This document shows, one piece after another, positions 1 to 10,337 of a stretch of 60,544 nt of DNA; position 1 is the stretch's first letter; each line of letters begins with the position of its first letter. A program made the translations under genes and the position numbers. The notes beneath the pieces were generated by a model. It did not search any database and was not told where the DNA came from. It saw only the letters and a list, made by a program, of their open reading frames with translations. This DNA comes from Hyphochytrium catenoides (lineage: Eukaryota; Sar; Hyphochytriomycetes; Hyphochytriales; Hyphochytriaceae): positions 1,359 through 61,902 of the forward strand of contig FLMG01002824.1 of NCBI GenBank assembly GCA_900088475.1, given 5' to 3'.

Positions 1-83
1 CTTTCTCTCTTTCTACATCTCTCTTTTTCTCTCTCTTCTTTCTTGCTTTCTCTCTCTCTCTCTCTCTCTTTCTTTTCTCTATT

Positions 84-120
<37 letters not shown>

Positions 121-280
121 ATTTCTTGCTTTCTCTCTCTCTATTTCTTGCTTTCTCTCTCTTCCTTTCTCTCTTCTCCTCTCTCCATTTATTACATGTC
201 TTCCTCTCAAGAGGCCGTCCTACATAGAAACATTCTCCTGTTTTGTTGCTTCTCTCTCCCTCCATCTCTACTCTCTCTTT
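1..280. repeat. CT-rich low-complexity / microsatellite tract
   Basis: The plus strand is almost wholly CT and CTT repeats, densest at about 45-170. Open frames here translate to Ser/Leu repeats on one strand and Arg/Glu on the other, as any (CT)n tract does, so I do not call a gene. Confidence 0.9.
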
Positions 281-1007
281 CATGATATCTCTTCGCTTTC
301 GCTCTTTGCCCTGTACTCCGTACTCCGTTCTTTGGCTCTGTCTTTTCTGTTTTCCTCTCTAATAATCACTTCTCGCACTCTCCCCAGTCTCTCTCTCCCC
401 TTCCCTTCACTGATTGCTGCTGCCCCCTCGTCCAGAGACTTGATCTTTCTTTCCCAGGACGCATTATATGGTGGACGCCGCCTTGGACTCAGAGATAGCA
501 CGCTCTCTTTTTTTTTCTCTCTCTCTCTCTTCCTGCTTGCACTAGCTGAATAGCCTTTCATGAAGCGATATGAAGAGAGAGTAGATAGGAGAAGCAGAGA
601 GAGAGAGAACGAGAGAGAGAAAGAGAGAGAGGAGAGAGAGAGAGAGAAAGCTCTTCTCCGGGACATCATCACAAATCTTCTTTTCTCTTTTCATCCACAC
701 TCGCTCTCTGTCCCTCGGGCAGATTCACATTTCCTTTGGAGAAAGCAGACAGAGCTTTCTAGCTAATAGCTTTACATAGAGGCTAAAGAGAGAGAGAAGG
801 AGGGACGAGAGAGGAGAGAGAGAAGAGCAATTGGGACGACAGAATAGCAAGAAAATTGCTGCCTTCTGCCGTAGAGGAAGAGAGACAAAGAGGATACTTG
901 CGGCCCAGCAGTAGAGAGACGAGAGGAAAATTTAAGAAAGAGAGAGACAGAGAGAGAAAGAGAGAGAAAGAAAGAGAAGGAAAAGGTATTAGGACGGGGA
1001 AACCCCA
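281..1007. other. Intergenic DNA and probable 5' leader of the ankyrin gene
   Basis: No supported gene. It holds GA tracts on the plus strand at about 590-655 and 920-985. The second ends shortly before the ankyrin-gene start codon and is probably its purine-rich 5' untranslated leader. No convincing TATA element was seen. Confidence 0.5.
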
Positions 1008-3710
1008 ATGCAGCCTTCTTCTTCTTCGGCATGCGGCCAGCTGTTGGAAGCAGGAGCTTTCCCAGAGTTTCTTGGGCTTCTCGGCTCCTTTCTCCCCGCT
1101 CGTGAGCTCATCTCCATCGCCCAGTGCGTCTTCTCCTCTCCCAGCAGCAGGAAAAGAAAAGCCGCGGAGCCCTCTCAGGAGCAGGAGAACAAGAAGAAAG
1201 ACAGTCTCTCTCCTCCTCCTTTCTCCTCCGCCTCGTCCTCTGTCTCCTGGGCGTTCAATCTTAGCGTCTTCACCTATCATGCGCCGTCTTCAACGCTGAA
1301 CAGAGTCATCTTCGCGGCCATCGCGGCTCATCAGCCGCAGATCGTCGACTACGTGCTCCGCTCTCCTCAGTATGACCCGAACACTGCCATTATTAGGCGT
1401 AAGACCTTCAGTGTGAACAGCCTCATGCTGGCGGCCTGCGCCGGTCATCCAGGGATCCTGCACAGGCTGATTGCGGACGGTCGTTTGAGCGTTAGCGCGT
1501 CCATTCGGCCGTCTGAAGGTCTGCGGAGGAGCCGTGGCGTGCCTTCAGCCCAGCCTAAGGCCGTAGAGCCGGTACTGAGAGAATTGGAGGAGAGAGTGGG
1601 CCGTCTTCTCTCCTTGTGTGAGAATGTAGAGCTCTCGGCGTTGCTGCTAGCCAGCCTCAGCGGGCTAACAGCTTCTCTTTCTCTCCTACTGAACGCACTC
1701 TCTTCGTCTCCTTCTCTTGGTCCTTCCATCAGAGATGGCTGCTTTGATCCTCTCATGGTAGCTTCTCTCTTCGGGAGGACTGAGATCGTCCAGCTTCTTC
1801 TCTCTGATGGTCGAGTGGACCCTTCCTGGCAGATTCTGGACCGTTCAGGACGAAGAAAAGGCTGTCTAGCTTTCGCAGCGGAGGAAGGCCGCGTAGAGAT
1901 TGTCCGCTTGCTGTTAGAAGATGGGAGAGTGGATCCGATGGCCGCTGTGCCTGACGATGGAGGTTATAATGCCTTACACTACGCCTGCGCCGCTGGAAAG
2001 ACAGAGATCGTCCGACTGTTGCTTGAGGATCAGAGGGTGGATCCCCGCGTGACCACCAGCGATGAGAACGGAAGCAAGCTGCAGACAGCGCTCATGTTAG
2101 CGTGCGCCAACGGCCACTTTGAAGTTGTCCGAGAGCTTGTGGCGGACAGGAGGAGTGACCTGCTCATGAGAGACTTGGACGGCAATGACTGCCTTGTCCT
2201 GGCAAGTCGGTCCGGACGATTGACCGGCAACGCTCTGACTGAATACCTTCTGGAGCACTTAACTGGGTCGAGGGCCAGGATTCTGATGTCAGTAGCCTCT
2301 AGCCATGCTTCTCCCAGCATTGTCGAGGACTATATGCGAAGACACATTGAGAAGGTCGTTGTTCTTCCGCAGGAGAGGGACGAAAGTGGAAGTGATAGTG
2401 AGGAGGGAGAGAGAGAGACAGAGGGGGAGAAGAGCACCGTCTGTCTCTCTCCTCGGCTAGCGGAGAACGTTCTCCGTGATGCTGCTGAGAATGGCCATCT
2501 CTGCATTGTCAATGCGCTCCTGGTCCATCGTCATCTTGGTCTTTCTGGACAGACCCCTGAGGGAGATTCCGCACTTGCTCTGGCAGGGCTCAACAGCCAC
2601 GGAGAGATCTTCTGCAAGCTTGTGACAGATCCTCGTATAGAAAAGAGAGAGAAAGAGGAGTGGTTCCGGAAGTACTGGAGGCGGAGTTTATCGGCCGCGA
2701 CTGCCGCTGAAGACATCGACTTTGTTTACTTTCTTCTGCACTACTTTGACCCTCAGTCTTGGAGAGAGAGCAGTGGGACATCTTCGCCTGGCGAGGGAGA
2801 ACCCAATCCTCTGATAGAGGCAGCAGACAAGGGAAGTTTCTCTATCGTGCAGCAGCTTCTCGCCGACGGCCGCTTCACTGCTGCTGACACTGACCGCTCA
2901 GGCTTCACGGCTCTTCATCGCGCCTGTCTAAGGGGCCATCGGCCGATCGTGGAACTTCTTCTGCAAGAAGAGAGGGTCAGCCCATCAAAATGCGTAGTGA
3001 AGGCCATCGACCATCCAATCTTTAGAAACCGTGGCTCTGCCCGCTCCTTGTACAAGATGAACGCCCTGCTGCTTGCATGTGAAGCCGGCCATCTCTCATC
3101 CGTCCAAATCCTGCTATCGGACGGCCGGATAAACCCCAATACCACTATAGATCATGGGTATAATGCGTTGATGATGGCAGCAGTTCACGGCCATGCGGAC
3201 ATTGTCAGAGCTTTGCTAGCTGATCCGCGGACGGACGTCTTAGCGGTGGACGCCCTTGGACGGGACACCTTGATGCTAGCTTCGGCCTGCAACCAGTCTG
3301 CCGTGGTTCGGGTTCTGCTAGCGGATGGACGGATAGATCCCGGCCTGGTGGACTGCTTTGGACGTAATTCCCTCATGATGCGCGCGATGGCGGACCGAAG
3401 CCTGTCTCTCCCAAGACCTGGCTCTCCGCTGGACAAAGGGGAGCAGCCACTCTCTTACTGGCTGGATGAGGTCGTTCAAGAGCTCCTGAGAGACAGCAGG
3501 GTGCACCCAGAGGCGGTCGACAACTATGGCCGGAACGCCTTAATGCTGGCCGCTGAGACGGGCCATGACCCTGTAGTCTATACTCTGCTGCGGGACGGAC
3601 GGACTGATGCTGAGGCGAGAGATCGCTATGGCAGGACAGCGGTGATGCTGGCTGAGGCGTGGAAGAGAACCTCCATAGTAGAGCTGCTAAGGAGAGGGAG
3701 TGTATTATAG
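1008..3710 (+). CDS. Ankyrin-repeat protein, about 19 repeats, intronless
   Basis: A single 900-residue open frame. After about 95 Ser/Lys-rich residues, with basic patches such as RKRKAAEP and ENKKK that could be nuclear localisation signals, almost the whole protein is made of ankyrin repeats. I count about 19. The typical form is NALMLAxxxGHxxIVRxLL followed by a conserved turn DGRVDP. A charged insert rich in Glu/Ser (near residues 455-480) breaks the array and coincides with a GA-rich coding stretch. The repeats vary and spread over the whole length, so this looks like an old array, not a recent tandem expansion. No enzymatic, membrane or kinase domain is visible. Ankyrin arrays bind protein partners, and the partner here is unknown. 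The first Met is used because it directly follows the GA-rich leader and no in-frame Met precedes it. Confidence 0.88.
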   Translation: MQPSSSSACGQLLEAGAFPEFLGLLGSFLPARELISIAQCVFSSPSSRKRKAAEPSQEQENKKKDSLSPPPFSSASSSVSWAFNLSVFTYHAPSSTLNRVIFAAIAAHQPQIVDYVLRSPQYDPNTAIIRRKTFSVNSLMLAACAGHPGILHRLIADGRLSVSASIRPSEGLRRSRGVPSAQPKAVEPVLRELEERVGRLLSLCENVELSALLLASLSGLTASLSLLLNALSSSPSLGPSIRDGCFDPLMVASLFGRTEIVQLLLSDGRVDPSWQILDRSGRRKGCLAFAAEEGRVEIVRLLLEDGRVDPMAAVPDDGGYNALHYACAAGKTEIVRLLLEDQRVDPRVTTSDENGSKLQTALMLACANGHFEVVRELVADRRSDLLMRDLDGNDCLVLASRSGRLTGNALTEYLLEHLTGSRARILMSVASSHASPSIVEDYMRRHIEKVVVLPQERDESGSDSEEGERETEGEKSTVCLSPRLAENVLRDAAENGHLCIVNALLVHRHLGLSGQTPEGDSALALAGLNSHGEIFCKLVTDPRIEKREKEEWFRKYWRRSLSAATAAEDIDFVYFLLHYFDPQSWRESSGTSSPGEGEPNPLIEAADKGSFSIVQQLLADGRFTAADTDRSGFTALHRACLRGHRPIVELLLQEERVSPSKCVVKAIDHPIFRNRGSARSLYKMNALLLACEAGHLSSVQILLSDGRINPNTTIDHGYNALMMAAVHGHADIVRALLADPRTDVLAVDALGRDTLMLASACNQSAVVRVLLADGRIDPGLVDCFGRNSLMMRAMADRSLSLPRPGSPLDKGEQPLSYWLDEVVQELLRDSRVHPEAVDNYGRNALMLAAETGHDPVVYTLLRDGRTDAEARDRYGRTAVMLAEAWKRTSIVELLRRGSVL

Positions 3711-5283
3711 AGAACAAGATAGGAACAGAGAGAGAGAGGGAGAGAGAGAAAGAGAAGCATACATTTGGTCTTTGCTTTCTTATGCGTCCTTCGGTTCTTG
3801 TTATCTGTCCCTGTTTGTTTGTGTGTCTTGATAAAGAGTTTTAATAGATAGAGTTATCCTCTCTCTCGAGCCAGCTCTCTCGCCGCTTCGTCCATCTAGC
3901 ACACCTCAAAGTCACCTTCTAAGCCTGACTGATTCTTGTCCTGAGTCCTCTTTTCTTTTTCTTCTCTCCCTCTCTCTCTTTCTTTCTTCCTTTCTTTCTC
4001 TCTCTCACACACTCTCTCAGTCTCTCTCATATCAATCTCTTCTTTCTCTCTCTCTCTCTGCCCACTTCTCTCCCACCGATCGTGGTCTCCCCATTTACCA
4101 TTGTCTCTCAGTTTGCCTCTCTTTTCCTTGACCCCGCCTTTCGTCGCCTTTCGTTAGCCTCTGTTAGTGTCTTTCAATACTTCTAACATCTATCGCTCTC
4201 GCTCTCTTTTCTTGTTTACCCTCTGTTTGTATCTCTTTAATCTTCATTTTGCTTTTCTCTCCTATTTTTCTCTTTATCTGAGACAAGCGAGCGAGAGGAG
4301 AGCGAACCATGCCTTTATGCCTGCTACCTTATTATCCCCGTCTGCCAACACTCTGCCCACAATCACGCTCTTCGACCTCTCTCTCTCCCATTGTCCGCGC
4401 CTACAGATTTCGTTTTTAAGCTTAGCGCAATCATCGGCAGGCCTAAAGCAAGTGTCGATCTGCTTTAACATGCAGGACAAACGTACTCTACCCTCCTAAT
4501 GAGGCATACTTCTATCTATGAGAGAGAGGAGCTCATCAGCCTTCTTCTCTCTTCTTCCCTCTGTAGCCACCACATCATGTCTAAGCAGTCCAACTGACAG
4601 ACGGATGCCCGCGGATTTGTTGCTGGGTTGTCCAGGCCTTTGCTTGTGAACATCATGCTCTCCCTAATCACGTCTTCTGCCTCTGTTGACGGCGCTCACT
4701 TCTTCACGGCAGCGGCATCTTGGACACCATCCTTGGAGGATCGATGCAACCTCTGTGGACCAGGTCCAGCTAGGAGAATCCGTGCTTGTGGCTGAATGAA
4801 TGGGCTCCTTTGCCTATAGTTTGCTAGCCAGTAAGTATATCCTGATGATGTCTACCTGCGAGTGTGTCGTCAAGAAGAAAGAGCTTGTCCAGAGAGCAAA
4901 AGAGATGAAGGTTGCACATGGACGACGCAGGGTAGCCGGGCCTGCCGCTCCTGCTTCAACTTCTCTTGCAGTGCTGCTGCTTCGCAGATTGGAGGAGGAT
5001 CCTAACATCTCTAGCAAAAGAGGAAGATGGCACATCAAGATCATGGCGCGGTGAAGCAGCGCGGTGTGTCATTAGCACAATGGCCAGGAACAGAAGAGCA
5101 GGCCAGGTGGCAGGCGCTTGTGAGAAGATGGCCTTCAGTGCACAGTTCGGCGTCACCAGTCAGATCCCTGAAGATTGGACTCAATGAGAGACAAGACATC
5201 AAATGAAGCAGCTGCTAGCAAACAACAACCAGCAGCTATGACTTTAGGAGGCCGAGCTTGTGTTTGCGAGAGTGGATAGAAAG

Positions 5284-5305
5284 GGAGGGAGAGAAAGCGA
5301 GAGAG

Positions 5306-5346
<41 letters not shown>

Positions 5347-5361
5347 GAGAGAAAGAGAAAA

Positions 5362-5412
<51 letters not shown>
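5284..5412. repeat. (GA)n microsatellite
   Basis: A nearly pure GA/GAAA tract on the plus strand, interrupted by GAAA units and followed by a pure GA run up to about 5412. Confidence 0.92.
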
Positions 5413-5414
<2 letters not shown>

Positions 5415-5501
5415 GAGCGCGGATCTGCAAAGGGTAAGAGACTACGTAAAAGTGAAAAGATCTTGACGGCTTAAGATATTGTAGTCAGATGGCGGTTCGT
5501 G

Positions 5502-5819
5502 ATTGGCTGTCCTCAAGGCATAGTCTCCCTTCATTGGATATTATCATTTCGGTCCATTCATTCTATTGGACAATAGATAAGATCTAAGGAGTTTCGCTAT
5601 TTTGATTGGATCATATAAACTCATAGAGCCAATAGGATTTCAAGGAGCGACAGAATCCTCGGTGTGTACAGGATACTACGACAACAGAAACATAGACCAG
5701 CCATTCGACAGCAAACGACTGCGCTATTCCTTAGCCGCCTTTGAATATCAGAGGAAGCTGAGTTCCTCATGTGACCTAAACGTACGCCGTTATCCGAAGG
5801 GAGGCCATCTTAGTCCAAT
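5502..5819. promoter_or_regulatory. Cluster of six CCAAT/ATTGG boxes
   Basis: ATTGG occurs at 5502-5506, 5533-5537, 5565-5569 and 5605-5609, and CCAAT at 5629-5633 and 5815-5819, all within 318 bases of otherwise unique DNA. CCAAT is the core of NF-Y (HAP complex) sites in eukaryotes, and clusters usually mark promoters. An AT-rich TCATATAAAC lies at 5611. No supported gene starts close by. The nearest downstream start is the transporter at 7154, which may have a 5' UTR intron. Confidence 0.4.
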
Positions 5820-5826
5820 GAACTAT

Positions 5827-5950
5827 TTTTTCTCTCTCTCTCTCTCTGTCTCTCTCTTTGTCTCTCTGTCTCTCTGTCTCTCTGTCTCTCTCTATCTCTC
5901 TATCTCTCTATGTCTCTCTCTCTCACTCTCTCTCTCTCTCTCTCTCTCCT

Positions 5951-5981
<31 letters not shown>

Positions 5982-6005
5982 TCCCTGTTCCTCCCTCTCT
6001 TCTGA
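5827..6005. repeat. (CT)n microsatellite
   Basis: CT, CTGT and CTAT units run almost continuously on the plus strand. The tract lies directly after the CCAAT cluster. Confidence 0.9.
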
Positions 6006-6528
6006 TTAGCTCACGTTCTGTCGTTCTTCAGATTAACGTTCTCTCCATGTTAGCTTTCTTAGTCTCTCTCGTCCATCATCTGCGTTCTGGCGGCGCTGCA
6101 CATGCTATCTCGGCACTCTTTCTCTCTCTCTCGTTCTCCCTCTGCCTGCCTCGGTCTCTCTCTCTGCTCCCTTCTCCTGAGGTTGATGAGCATCTTGAGG
6201 AACCACCGCCAGATCCTTTTTGCCAATTTACCTGTGTGTGCCTCTTTCTTTTATCTCTCTCTCTCTCTCTCTGTCACTCTCTCTCATTCTCTTCCTATTT
6301 TCCTCTCTCTCCTGGCTTTGGTGAGACAGTAGTGAGCACTTAGGAACAGCTGCTGTCAACGTAACCTCCCACCGTTTTTATCCTATGACAGACTCTCTCT
6401 CTTTCCACTCTCTCTCTTCTTTTCTCTCTGTCTCTTTCTCTCTCTTCATCGTCTTAGTCCTAGAGCATCGTTTGCCATGGCGGAGCGCTGCAAATTCTCT
6501 GAATCTTTCTCTAGCTGGATGAGAGGTT

Positions 6529-6529
<1 letters not shown>

Positions 6530-6594
<65 letters not shown>

Positions 6595-6595
6595 G
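6530..6595. repeat. (GA)n microsatellite
   Basis: Pure GA dinucleotides on the plus strand, ending in a few GACA units. Confidence 0.92.
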
Positions 6596-7135
6596 CGCAA
6601 GAGAAGCGATTGTTTGGATGTTAGTTGCTATGGCGCTAGAGGGGGAAGGAGGGTAAAGGAGCAAAAGGCACTGGTTATGGGGGCGAAGAAGAGCTTTAGG
6701 AAAGAGAGAGAGAGAGAGAGAGGGAGAAAGAGAAGCAAGAGACCGAAGGGAGGGAGAGAGACAGCGAGCGAGGACCAGTGAGAAGACAAAAGGTGTAATA
6801 AGGACAGAAATGAAGCTAGCGAGCAAGAGGAAGGAAGAGAGTAAAGGGAAGAAGGGAAAGGAGAGAGACAAGGAGAGAACTGGGAAAGAAGAGGGAGACA
6901 AAGAGAAAAGAGAGAGAGAAAGAGAGGGAAATGAGTGTAAGATCCATCTTCGCCGGCTAAGGAAGGCGAGACCGCACTCTTCAATCTCCACTTCGACAGT
7001 CAAAGAAAGTCTCTCACGGCGGTCGGAAAGAGTCACCAAAGAGTGCGCGCCTTCTCTCCCTCTCTCCCTCTCTTTCTTTTCTCTCTCTCTCTCTTCTCTC
7101 TTCTCCAGAATCTTCTTCTCTCTCTCTCAACAGTC

Positions 7136-7153
7136 CCAAGAGGAGAGAGAGAG
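7136..7153 (+). promoter_or_regulatory. GA-tract leader directly before a start codon
   Basis: TCCCAAGAGGAGAGAGAGAG lies immediately before ATG at 7154, after a likely splice acceptor (CAACAG). The large minus-strand gene starting at 49715 has the same arrangement, and the ankyrin gene has a GA-rich leader slightly further away. Confidence 0.35.
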
Positions 7154-8824
7154 ATGTTCGAAGCCGTTAAAGCAACGCTGGTACGGCACTGGACGGTCTC
7201 TCCCCCGCCTCGGACGCCAGAGCAGGATGAGGCCGAGAGATATCTCATCTGCATCCCCATGCTGTGGAAGCCTAACAAATATCTCACTGTCTCGGCCATT
7301 CCTTTCAACCGCTGGCTTCTTTTCTTCGCGTCTTTCCTCATTCAGTTCTGCTGCGGCTCTCTCTACGCCTGGTCTGTCTTCAACAAGCCCATAGATTCCT
7401 TAGTGTACAACGATCCCAAGGCAGAGAAAGCGGTCAATGCCTTCTACATTGCTGTCGGAATGTTTGGCACCACGGCCGCGATCCTTGGGCCGTGGCTTGA
7501 GAGAAGCGGACCACGGATGGGCATGCTGGTAGGCACCACGTCTTTCTTGCTAGGCAACCTCATTGCCGCTCTCTCCCTGGGAAAGAAGAGCATTGTTGGC
7601 GTGTACATTGGCTACGGGATCTTCTGTGGCTTTGGCTTAGGTCTGAACTACATTTCGCCTGTCAGCGCGCTGCAGAAATGGTTCCCTGACTACAGAGGCA
7701 CCGCTGCGGGCTTTGCCGTGGGCGGTTTTGGAGCTGGCTCTGTCGTTTGGGGCAAGGTCTATCTTCCTACGATAAAGACTGTAGGTCTGCCGTGGACCTT
7801 CTTTCTTTTAGGCTCGGTGATGGCTGCGGCGATGTATGTCAGCGCTCTGGCTCTGAGAAGCCCTCCTACGGGCTTCAGTGTGGGTGGCTTGGACATGCAC
7901 GGAGAGGCTGTTAGCAGCGGTCCAGAGGACGACGTGGCGGCAAAGAAGATGGAAGGCGGAGAAGAGGGACAGCAGACGATGGCAAGAGACGGACAAACCT
8001 CGGCCACCACGTACAAGCTAAAGGAGGAGGAAGAGAGCGGGATGGGGAGGATCAAGCATCTCCCTCTTATCTCGTGCATCTTCTCTCCAGACTTCTTCTT
8101 CCTCTACCTCATGTTCTTCGCCAACCAGCTCTTTGGTCTGATGGTCCTCTCCAAGCTCTCCAACATGACTGTCGATCTCTTCGGAAAGACAGCAAATGAT
8201 GGAGCTAATGTTGTCTCTGTTAATGGCGTCTTCAACTGCGTGGGCCGTCTGTTATTACCTATGGCTTCAGACTTTAGCATCCGTTTCTTCAAGCTCAACC
8301 CGGCGTTTGGCAGGAAGTGTGTCTTCTTCTTCACTCTCCTTATGCAGGCGATTATCGTGGGCACACTGCCCATTGTCATCGATGACAAGAGCTACTCTGT
8401 CTTCCTCGCACAGGCGTGGATCTTGACAATGCTCTATGGCGGAGGGTTTGGCACCATCCCTTGCTTTCTCACAGACATGTTCGGTGCTTATAACATTGGA
8501 GCCATGCACGGCTTCATCCTCACTTCTTGGTCGATTGGAGGCGTAGCCGGAGGCTTGGGCTTTAACGCGGCTTACAAGAAGATTGTAAAGGAGACAGGAC
8601 AGCCCGCGGAGGCGTACAAGGAGATCTTTCATTCTATTCTCATTGTACTTATCTTAGGCTTCTTCATGCTCTTCTTCGTCAGAACGAACCCCAAGGATCG
8701 CTTTGCCCCTGGCTATCAGTACAGCGTCTGTGACAAGCCTGTCATCAAGATCAAGCCAAGGGCAGGAAGGGAAAAAAGAGATGAAGAAGAGAGAGAGAGA
8801 AGGCCAGATGTCCATGGTGCATAG
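7154..8824 (+). CDS. MFS transporter of the oxalate/formate antiporter (OFA) type, intronless
   Basis: A 556-residue multi-pass membrane protein. The first transmembrane helix follows FNRWLLFFASFLIQFCCGS, and LYAWSVFNKP matches the OFA-family start (xLYAWSVF..P). Two blocks of about six hydrophobic helices are separated by a charged loop (about residues 255-300). The second block contains the family-like FGTIPCFLTDMFGAYNIGAM and SWSIGGVAGG segments. The family exchanges or carries small monocarboxylates and dicarboxylates. The substrate here cannot be read from sequence. I chose Met 7154, preceded by GAGAGAGAG, over an upstream in-frame Met at 7043. The extra 37 residues are Ser/Leu encoded by a CT tract that looks like an intron or 5' UTR. 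The C-terminus is basic and Glu/Arg-rich (KREKRDEEERERRP), partly encoded by a GA repeat. The gene has no introns, unlike several neighbours. Confidence 0.85.
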   Translation: MFEAVKATLVRHWTVSPPPRTPEQDEAERYLICIPMLWKPNKYLTVSAIPFNRWLLFFASFLIQFCCGSLYAWSVFNKPIDSLVYNDPKAEKAVNAFYIAVGMFGTTAAILGPWLERSGPRMGMLVGTTSFLLGNLIAALSLGKKSIVGVYIGYGIFCGFGLGLNYISPVSALQKWFPDYRGTAAGFAVGGFGAGSVVWGKVYLPTIKTVGLPWTFFLLGSVMAAAMYVSALALRSPPTGFSVGGLDMHGEAVSSGPEDDVAAKKMEGGEEGQQTMARDGQTSATTYKLKEEEESGMGRIKHLPLISCIFSPDFFFLYLMFFANQLFGLMVLSKLSNMTVDLFGKTANDGANVVSVNGVFNCVGRLLLPMASDFSIRFFKLNPAFGRKCVFFFTLLMQAIIVGTLPIVIDDKSYSVFLAQAWILTMLYGGGFGTIPCFLTDMFGAYNIGAMHGFILTSWSIGGVAGGLGFNAAYKKIVKETGQPAEAYKEIFHSILIVLILGFFMLFFVRTNPKDRFAPGYQYSVCDKPVIKIKPRAGREKRDEEERERRPDVHGA

Positions 8825-9370
8825 TTAAGAAACCAGGGTCTTTGCGTAGCAGAGGAGAGAGAGAGAAAGAGGCAGATCTCTCTTCCTTCTCTTTCATCCT
8901 CCCCAGGGGAAAATGACAGGAATGTAAGGCTATCTATTCTATGCTTTTATGTTTATACCTAGGCATTGCTCTGTGGCAGCGATGACCAAGACTAGTTTCT
9001 TTCTCTGTGAGCTCTCACATGGGCGTTCACGCGCAGTGTAGGCGTTCTGAACGTCTGGGCAGGAGGTGGGAAAAGGATAGAGAAGAAGAGTATATTCCTT
9101 CTCTCCACTTAAACCTTAAGGAAGACCTCCTTTTGCCTAGTGTTAACCTCCTTTCGACCCTTGTAAAGTTGGCAGCGGCTCAGTCTCTTCTAAGCCGCTC
9201 TGCCTCTCTCACTTAGAAAGAGATGATTTTCAAAAGTTTTCTAAAATCTATGGAGAAAGAAGGGAGAGACATTGACCAGAAGGTATATCTCTTCTCCGGA
9301 TTTGTACGGTTGTTCTCTCTCTCTCTCTCTCTCTCTCTATGTGTGTGTGTCTCTCTCTTCTGAAGCACTA
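8825..9370. other. Intergenic region between convergent transporter and lipase genes
   Basis: This is the 3' flank of the transporter (GA-rich near 8850) and of the lipase on the other strand, with a short CT tract at 9315-9350 followed by TGTGTGTG. No gene supported. The two genes end towards each other. Confidence 0.6.
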
Positions 9371-10306
9371 TTACGCTTGGTCCACGACACTAATAGCGTG
9401 AGGGTCCAGCGTGGCAGGTAAAAACTGTAGTAGTTCCTGTTCACAAGCGCCTGGCATGTGGTGACGCAGCATAGTCGCTGCAAAGTGAATGTTTTTGAAA
9501 AGACTTCTCGGTGCATTCACTAGCACTCTCTTTCCCTCTTCTTGCCCCTCTCTCCCACTATCGTCTTTCGCTTCGTCCTGAAGAGAAGGAGAGGATAGCA
9601 GGCCATCAGTGACCCAGTAGACCTCTCCTGGAGGATAATACGTGACGTTTCCCATGGCCTTTTGCAGCCTGTGTGTGACTGACTCTATGAAGATGCGGTC
9701 TTCTTCTTCCATCTGATAAAGCTTCGGAGGACCGCGACTACCTTTTGCTCGCTTCTTTGAGATGGCGATGATGCGCGCGGCGATCTCCTTGAGAGATTAA
9801 GAGCAGAAGATTGTTACGGGGAAGGAAAGGAGAAGAGACGAAGAATGAAAAGAGAGAGAGAGAAAGAGTCAGAGAGAAAGACGACAAAGGTATAGCGGAC
9901 TTTCTTCTTGATTATACACGCTGGCAGGGAGAGAGAGGAGAAGAGAGAGAAGGAGAAGCTGAGGAAGAGGGCTTAGAGAGAAAAAGGGTGAGACGAGGGA
10001 AGGATAGACAGAGTGAGACTGCCTGAAGTATGAAGGAGCAGGTGGATGAAAGAAGGGACTCCTTCCTAACCTTTTCCTTAATAAATAGAGCGATGGGATG
10101 CTTGAGGTTCATGATGCTCTCGTGGCTCAGCCGCGGGACGATATCATCGCCCACTATTACGGTGGTGATGTATGGCTTCAGTGCCTAACGAGAAACCTTT
10201 ATGAGCTGTCGCAAGGTTCATTCACTCTCTCCCTCTCTCTCCCTCTGTCTTCCTCCTCTCTCTCTGTCTCTCTCTTTTGTCCTCCTCTCTCTCTTTCTCT
10301 TTCCCG

Positions 10307-10337
<31 letters not shown>

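Larger units (their letters stand above)
3711..7153. other. Intergenic DNA with GA/CT tracts and possible 5' UTR intron of the transporter gene
   Basis: No supported protein gene in 3.4 kb. The main contents are CT-rich DNA around 3955-4060, unique-looking DNA at 4600-5240, a GA tract (5284-5412), a CCAAT-box cluster (5502-5819), a CT tract (5827-6005) and a GA tract (6530-6595). Just before the transporter start, a pyrimidine tract ends in CAACAG at about 7135, which looks like the acceptor of a 5' UTR intron. Small frames near 4800-5187 show no family resemblance. Confidence 0.5.

Noticed and set aside
43-285. Ser/Leu-repeat open frame
   Set aside because: It is the translation of a (CT)n tract. 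The same pattern recurs at about 5860-6340, 39500-39970 and 49830-50080, with no domain, splice or start evidence.
4800-5187. Short plus-strand frames starting near 4800 and 4966
   Set aside because: No recognisable family, no splice support, and overlapping open frames on both strands.
5490-5830. Possible tRNA or small RNA among the CCAAT boxes
   Set aside because: No A box/B box pair or cloverleaf could be drawn. CCAAT spacing is irregular, unlike a CRISPR or tandem array.
7043-7153. Upstream Met for the transporter
   Set aside because: The extra residues are CT-tract Ser/Leu sequence that could mimic a signal peptide. A likely splice acceptor and the GA leader precede Met 7154, where family similarity begins soon after.
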